This document shows, one piece after another, positions 6,391 to 8,683 of a stretch of DNA of 8,683 bases. The notes under the pieces were generated by a model that saw only the letters and a program-made list of their open reading frames with translations, searched no databases and was not told the DNA's origin. Each line of letters starts with the position of its first letter. The stretch's first letter is position 1. Origin of the DNA: an uncultured Ruminococcus sp. (GTDB taxonomy: Bacteria > Bacillota > Clostridia > Oscillospirales > Ruminococcaceae); the NCBI GenBank assembly GCA_946188175.1, contig CAMHUJ010000049.1, forward strand, positions 1-8,683, in the 5' to 3' direction. The translations under genes were made by a program, and so were the position numbers.

Positions 6391-8683
6391 TTTTTTGATC
6401 CGGCGGATCGCCTTGACAATCTCAACAATCGGAACGATTGCCGCTGCGAGCAGAATCGCCCAGAGATACTGCATCCCGCTGAGTGCCGCCAGCGAGAAAA
6501 TGCCGCGCAGAGCCGGAATCAGCAGAACGGCAGCGGTCAGCACAAAGGAGAGCAGAACAGAGCCCAGCAGCATCGGGTTACGGTGCTCCATGGTAAAGAC
6601 GGAATCACGGAGCGAGCGCATATTCCATGCGTGGAGCATTTCGCAGACGGAAAGCGTCAGGAATGCCATGGTCGTACCGGCAGCCGGAGCGGTCTGTGCA
6701 CCGATCACATAGGAAATCAGCGTCAGCGCGGCGATCACGGCGCCCTGCCAGAGCAGATTGACGCCCATGCCGTCCGAGAAGATATGTGCATCGCTGCTGC
6801 GCGGCTTGCGCTGCATGATGCCGCGTTCCGCGGGCTCCATGCCGAGTGCGACAGCCGGGAAACAGTCCGAGATCAGGTTGATCCAGAGCAGATGTACCGG
6901 TCCGAAAATCGTGAACGAGCCGCCGGTCAGCTTTCCGAGACCGAGCGTTGCAATGAGAATGCACAGCACCTCGCTGAGATTGCTCGAGAGCAGGAACTGA
7001 ATCGCCTTGCGGATATTATCGTAGATGCGTCTGCCTTCCTCGACCGCGCCGACAATCGTTGCGAAGTTGTCGTCGGTCAGAACCATATCGGCAACATTCT
7101 TCGTGACGTCCGTACCGGTGATGCCCATGCCGACGCCGATATCCGCACTCTTGATCGAAGGCGCATCGTTGACGCCGTCGCCGGTCATTGCGGTCGTCAT
7201 GCCCTGCTTGCGCCATGCATTGACGATACGGACCTTATGCTCCGGCTGCACACGCGCATAGACGCTGTAACTGCCGACGGTATTGTTGAATTCCTCATCC
7301 GGAATTTCAGAGAGCTCCGCACCGGTCAGTGCCTTCTGACCCTCACTGAGAATGCCGAGCTCCTTTGCGATTGCGACGGCGGTATCTCTGTGGTCGCCGG
7401 TGATCATCACCGGACGGATGCCTGCTGTGCGGCAGAGACCGATTGCATCCTTGACCTCCGGACGCACCGGATCAATCATACCGGTCATGCCGATATAGAT
7501 GAGATCATGCTCAAGTGCTGCCGGAGAAACGTGATCGGGCAGCACAGTCATTTCGCGGTAGGCAGCCAGCAGCACGCGCAGTGCTCTGTCCGCCATTTCC
7601 TTGTTCTGTGCCAGAATATCCGCACGGTCTTCGTCTGTCATGGGGCGGACTTTGCCGTCTCTGAGAATCTGCGTGCAGCAGCGCAGGACTTCATCCGGCG
7701 CACCCTTTGTATACTGGATATAGCCCTCGCCGTTCTGATGCACGGTAGACATCATCTTGCGGAGCGAATCGAACGGTGCCTCCTCGACACGCGGCGCCGC
7801 TTCATCCAGCTCATATTTTTTCAGTCCGCATTTGTTTGCGTAGGCGACCAGTGCAGCCTCGGTCGGCTCACCGGTCACGCTCTCGTCCTCATTGAGTACG
7901 GCATCGCAGCAAAGCGCCATTGCCTTTGCGAGCAGCTCCTTGTTATCGGTATGCTCCTCGACGACGGTCATCTTGTTCTGCGTCAGTGTACCGGTCTTAT
8001 CCGAGCAGATGACCTGCGCACAGCCGAGTGCCTCAACGGCAGTCAGTCTGCGGATAACCGCGCCGCGCTTGGACATATTCGTAACACCGATTGAAAGTAC
8101 GACCGTCACAACGGCTGCAAGACCTTCCGGAATCGCGGCAACCGCAAGGCTCACGGCAATCATGAACGAGCTGAGGAATCCGGGCAGCGTAATCGCACCG
8201 TTCTTCACGAGCATTTGCAGCACGCTGATGCCGAGAATGATCACACAGATGATGAGTACTGCAACGGAGAGGATTTTACTCAGCTGCGTCAGATTCTTCT
8301 GGAGCGGCGTTTCATCGTCCTCTGCATCGGCAATCGCACCGGCGATCTTGCCCATTTCGGTCTGCATACCGGTCGCTACAACAACCGCCGCGGCTCTGCC
8401 GTAAGCGATGCTGCTGCCCATATACAGCATATTGCTGCGGTCGCCGAGCGGAACCTCCGGACCTTCCAGCGCGGATGCCTCCTTATCGCAGGGGACGCTT
8501 TCACCGGTCAGCGCGGATTCCTCCGCCTTGAGCGATGCGGCATCAAGGATGCGGCAGTCCGCCGGAACATTGTCACCGGCTTCGAGCGTGATCACATCGC
8601 CCGGCACAAGCTCTGCGCTCGGACTCACGATCAGCTCGCCGGAGCGGTAAACCTTGCTCTGTGCGGCGCTCATCGCCTGCAAG
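6388..8683 (-). CDS. P2A-type (SERCA-like) calcium-transporting P-type ATPase, N-terminus off window
   Basis: Open to the right edge; 764 codons are visible from 8682, and about 100 residues (start, M1-M2) should lie outside. In visible numbering: actuator domain with TGES at 59-62; M3-M4 with AIPEGL (E186); phosphorylation motif DKTGTLT with D228; nucleotide-binding domain with KGAPDEVL; hinge TGDGVND (D502); then M5-M10. Metal-site residues match calcium pumps: PEGL in M4, SSNLSEV in M5 (N568, E571) and WINLISD in M6 (N602, D606), as in SERCA-type and bacterial LMCA1-like enzymes. Role: ATP-driven calcium export from the cytoplasm across the membrane; manganese transport, as in the related SPCA pumps, is not excluded. 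It is the first gene in view of a two-gene unit with the hydrolase-like gene; its promoter is outside. All catalytic motifs are intact. M6 has SDCFPA where SERCA has TDGLPA, a minor variation. Confidence 0.94.
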   Translation of the reverse strand, partial: LQAMSAAQSKVYRSGELIVSPSAELVPGDVITLEAGDNVPADCRILDAASLKAEESALTGESVPCDKEASALEGPEVPLGDRSNMLYMGSSIAYGRAAAVVVATGMQTEMGKIAGAIADAEDDETPLQKNLTQLSKILSVAVLIICVIILGISVLQMLVKNGAITLPGFLSSFMIAVSLAVAAIPEGLAAVVTVVLSIGVTNMSKRGAVIRRLTAVEALGCAQVICSDKTGTLTQNKMTVVEEHTDNKELLAKAMALCCDAVLNEDESVTGEPTEAALVAYANKCGLKKYELDEAAPRVEEAPFDSLRKMMSTVHQNGEGYIQYTKGAPDEVLRCCTQILRDGKVRPMTDEDRADILAQNKEMADRALRVLLAAYREMTVLPDHVSPAALEHDLIYIGMTGMIDPVRPEVKDAIGLCRTAGIRPVMITGDHRDTAVAIAKELGILSEGQKALTGAELSEIPDEEFNNTVGSYSVYARVQPEHKVRIVNAWRKQGMTTAMTGDGVNDAPSIKSADIGVGMGITGTDVTKNVADMVLTDDNFATIVGAVEEGRRIYDNIRKAIQFLLSSNLSEVLCILIATLGLGKLTGGSFTIFGPVHLLWINLISDCFPAVALGMEPAERGIMQRKPRSSDAHIFSDGMGVNLLWQGAVIAALTLISYVIGAQTAPAAGTTMAFLTLSVCEMLHAWNMRSLRDSVFTMEHRNPMLLGSVLLSFVLTAAVLLIPALRGIFSLAALSGMQYLWAILLAAAIVPIVEIVKAIRRIKK

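Noticed and set aside
6370..8094. 574-codon open frame on the plus strand opposite the P-type ATPase
   Set aside because: The ATPase on the minus strand carries every family motif. The opposite frame has no recognisable domain and is His/Arg/Asp/Cys rich, typical of antisense to GC-rich coding DNA.

Overview
The window looks like a gut or rumen Bacillota genome of the Ruminococcus type (Oscillospiraceae). Two secreted proteins carry type I dockerin modules, the calcium-dependent plugs that seat proteins on cellulosome-like scaffoldins. One is joined to a Cthe_2159-like polysaccharide-binding beta-helix and the other to a BspA-type leucine-rich-repeat array. The genus is inferred from domain content and cannot be fixed from the sequence alone. 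No phage, transposon, CRISPR or tRNA signal was found.

Layout. (1) Positions 1-993, minus strand: the 5' part of a secreted protein with an N-terminal dockerin followed by a Cthe_2159-like domain; it runs off the left edge. (2) Positions 994-1713: a divergent intergenic region. It holds a consensus promoter firing left (1371-1399), a leader of about 365 nt with nested stems, two mutually exclusive pairings and a terminator-like hairpin (1184-1218), a stretch with two further hairpins (1400-1653), and a near-consensus promoter firing right (1654-1682). (3) Positions 1714-5370, plus strand: a 1218-residue secreted protein with a signal peptide, about 30 LRR_5 units, a papain-like Cys/His/Asp peptidase-like module and a C-terminal dockerin. 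(4) Positions 5385-5421: a 14-bp bidirectional terminator between convergent genes. (5) Positions 5431-8683, minus strand: a tight two-gene unit, a P2A-type (SERCA-like) calcium P-type ATPase truncated by the right edge, then a membrane-anchored alpha/beta-hydrolase-fold protein whose start lies 9 nt after the ATPase stop.

How the genes may work together. The two divergent genes both make dockerin proteins for an extracellular scaffold: one probably binds polysaccharide, the other probably binds or processes protein. The ATPase/hydrolase-like pair is a membrane unit transcribed towards them and separated by a strong terminator, so it need not be functionally linked; dockerins do need calcium, but a link through calcium export is speculation.

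Most worth a second look: the leader RNA with competing helices and an internal terminator; the LRR-peptidase-dockerin fusion with an 8-unit (540-nt) super-repeat; and the hydrolase-fold protein that has lost the nucleophile serine and apparently the catalytic histidine.
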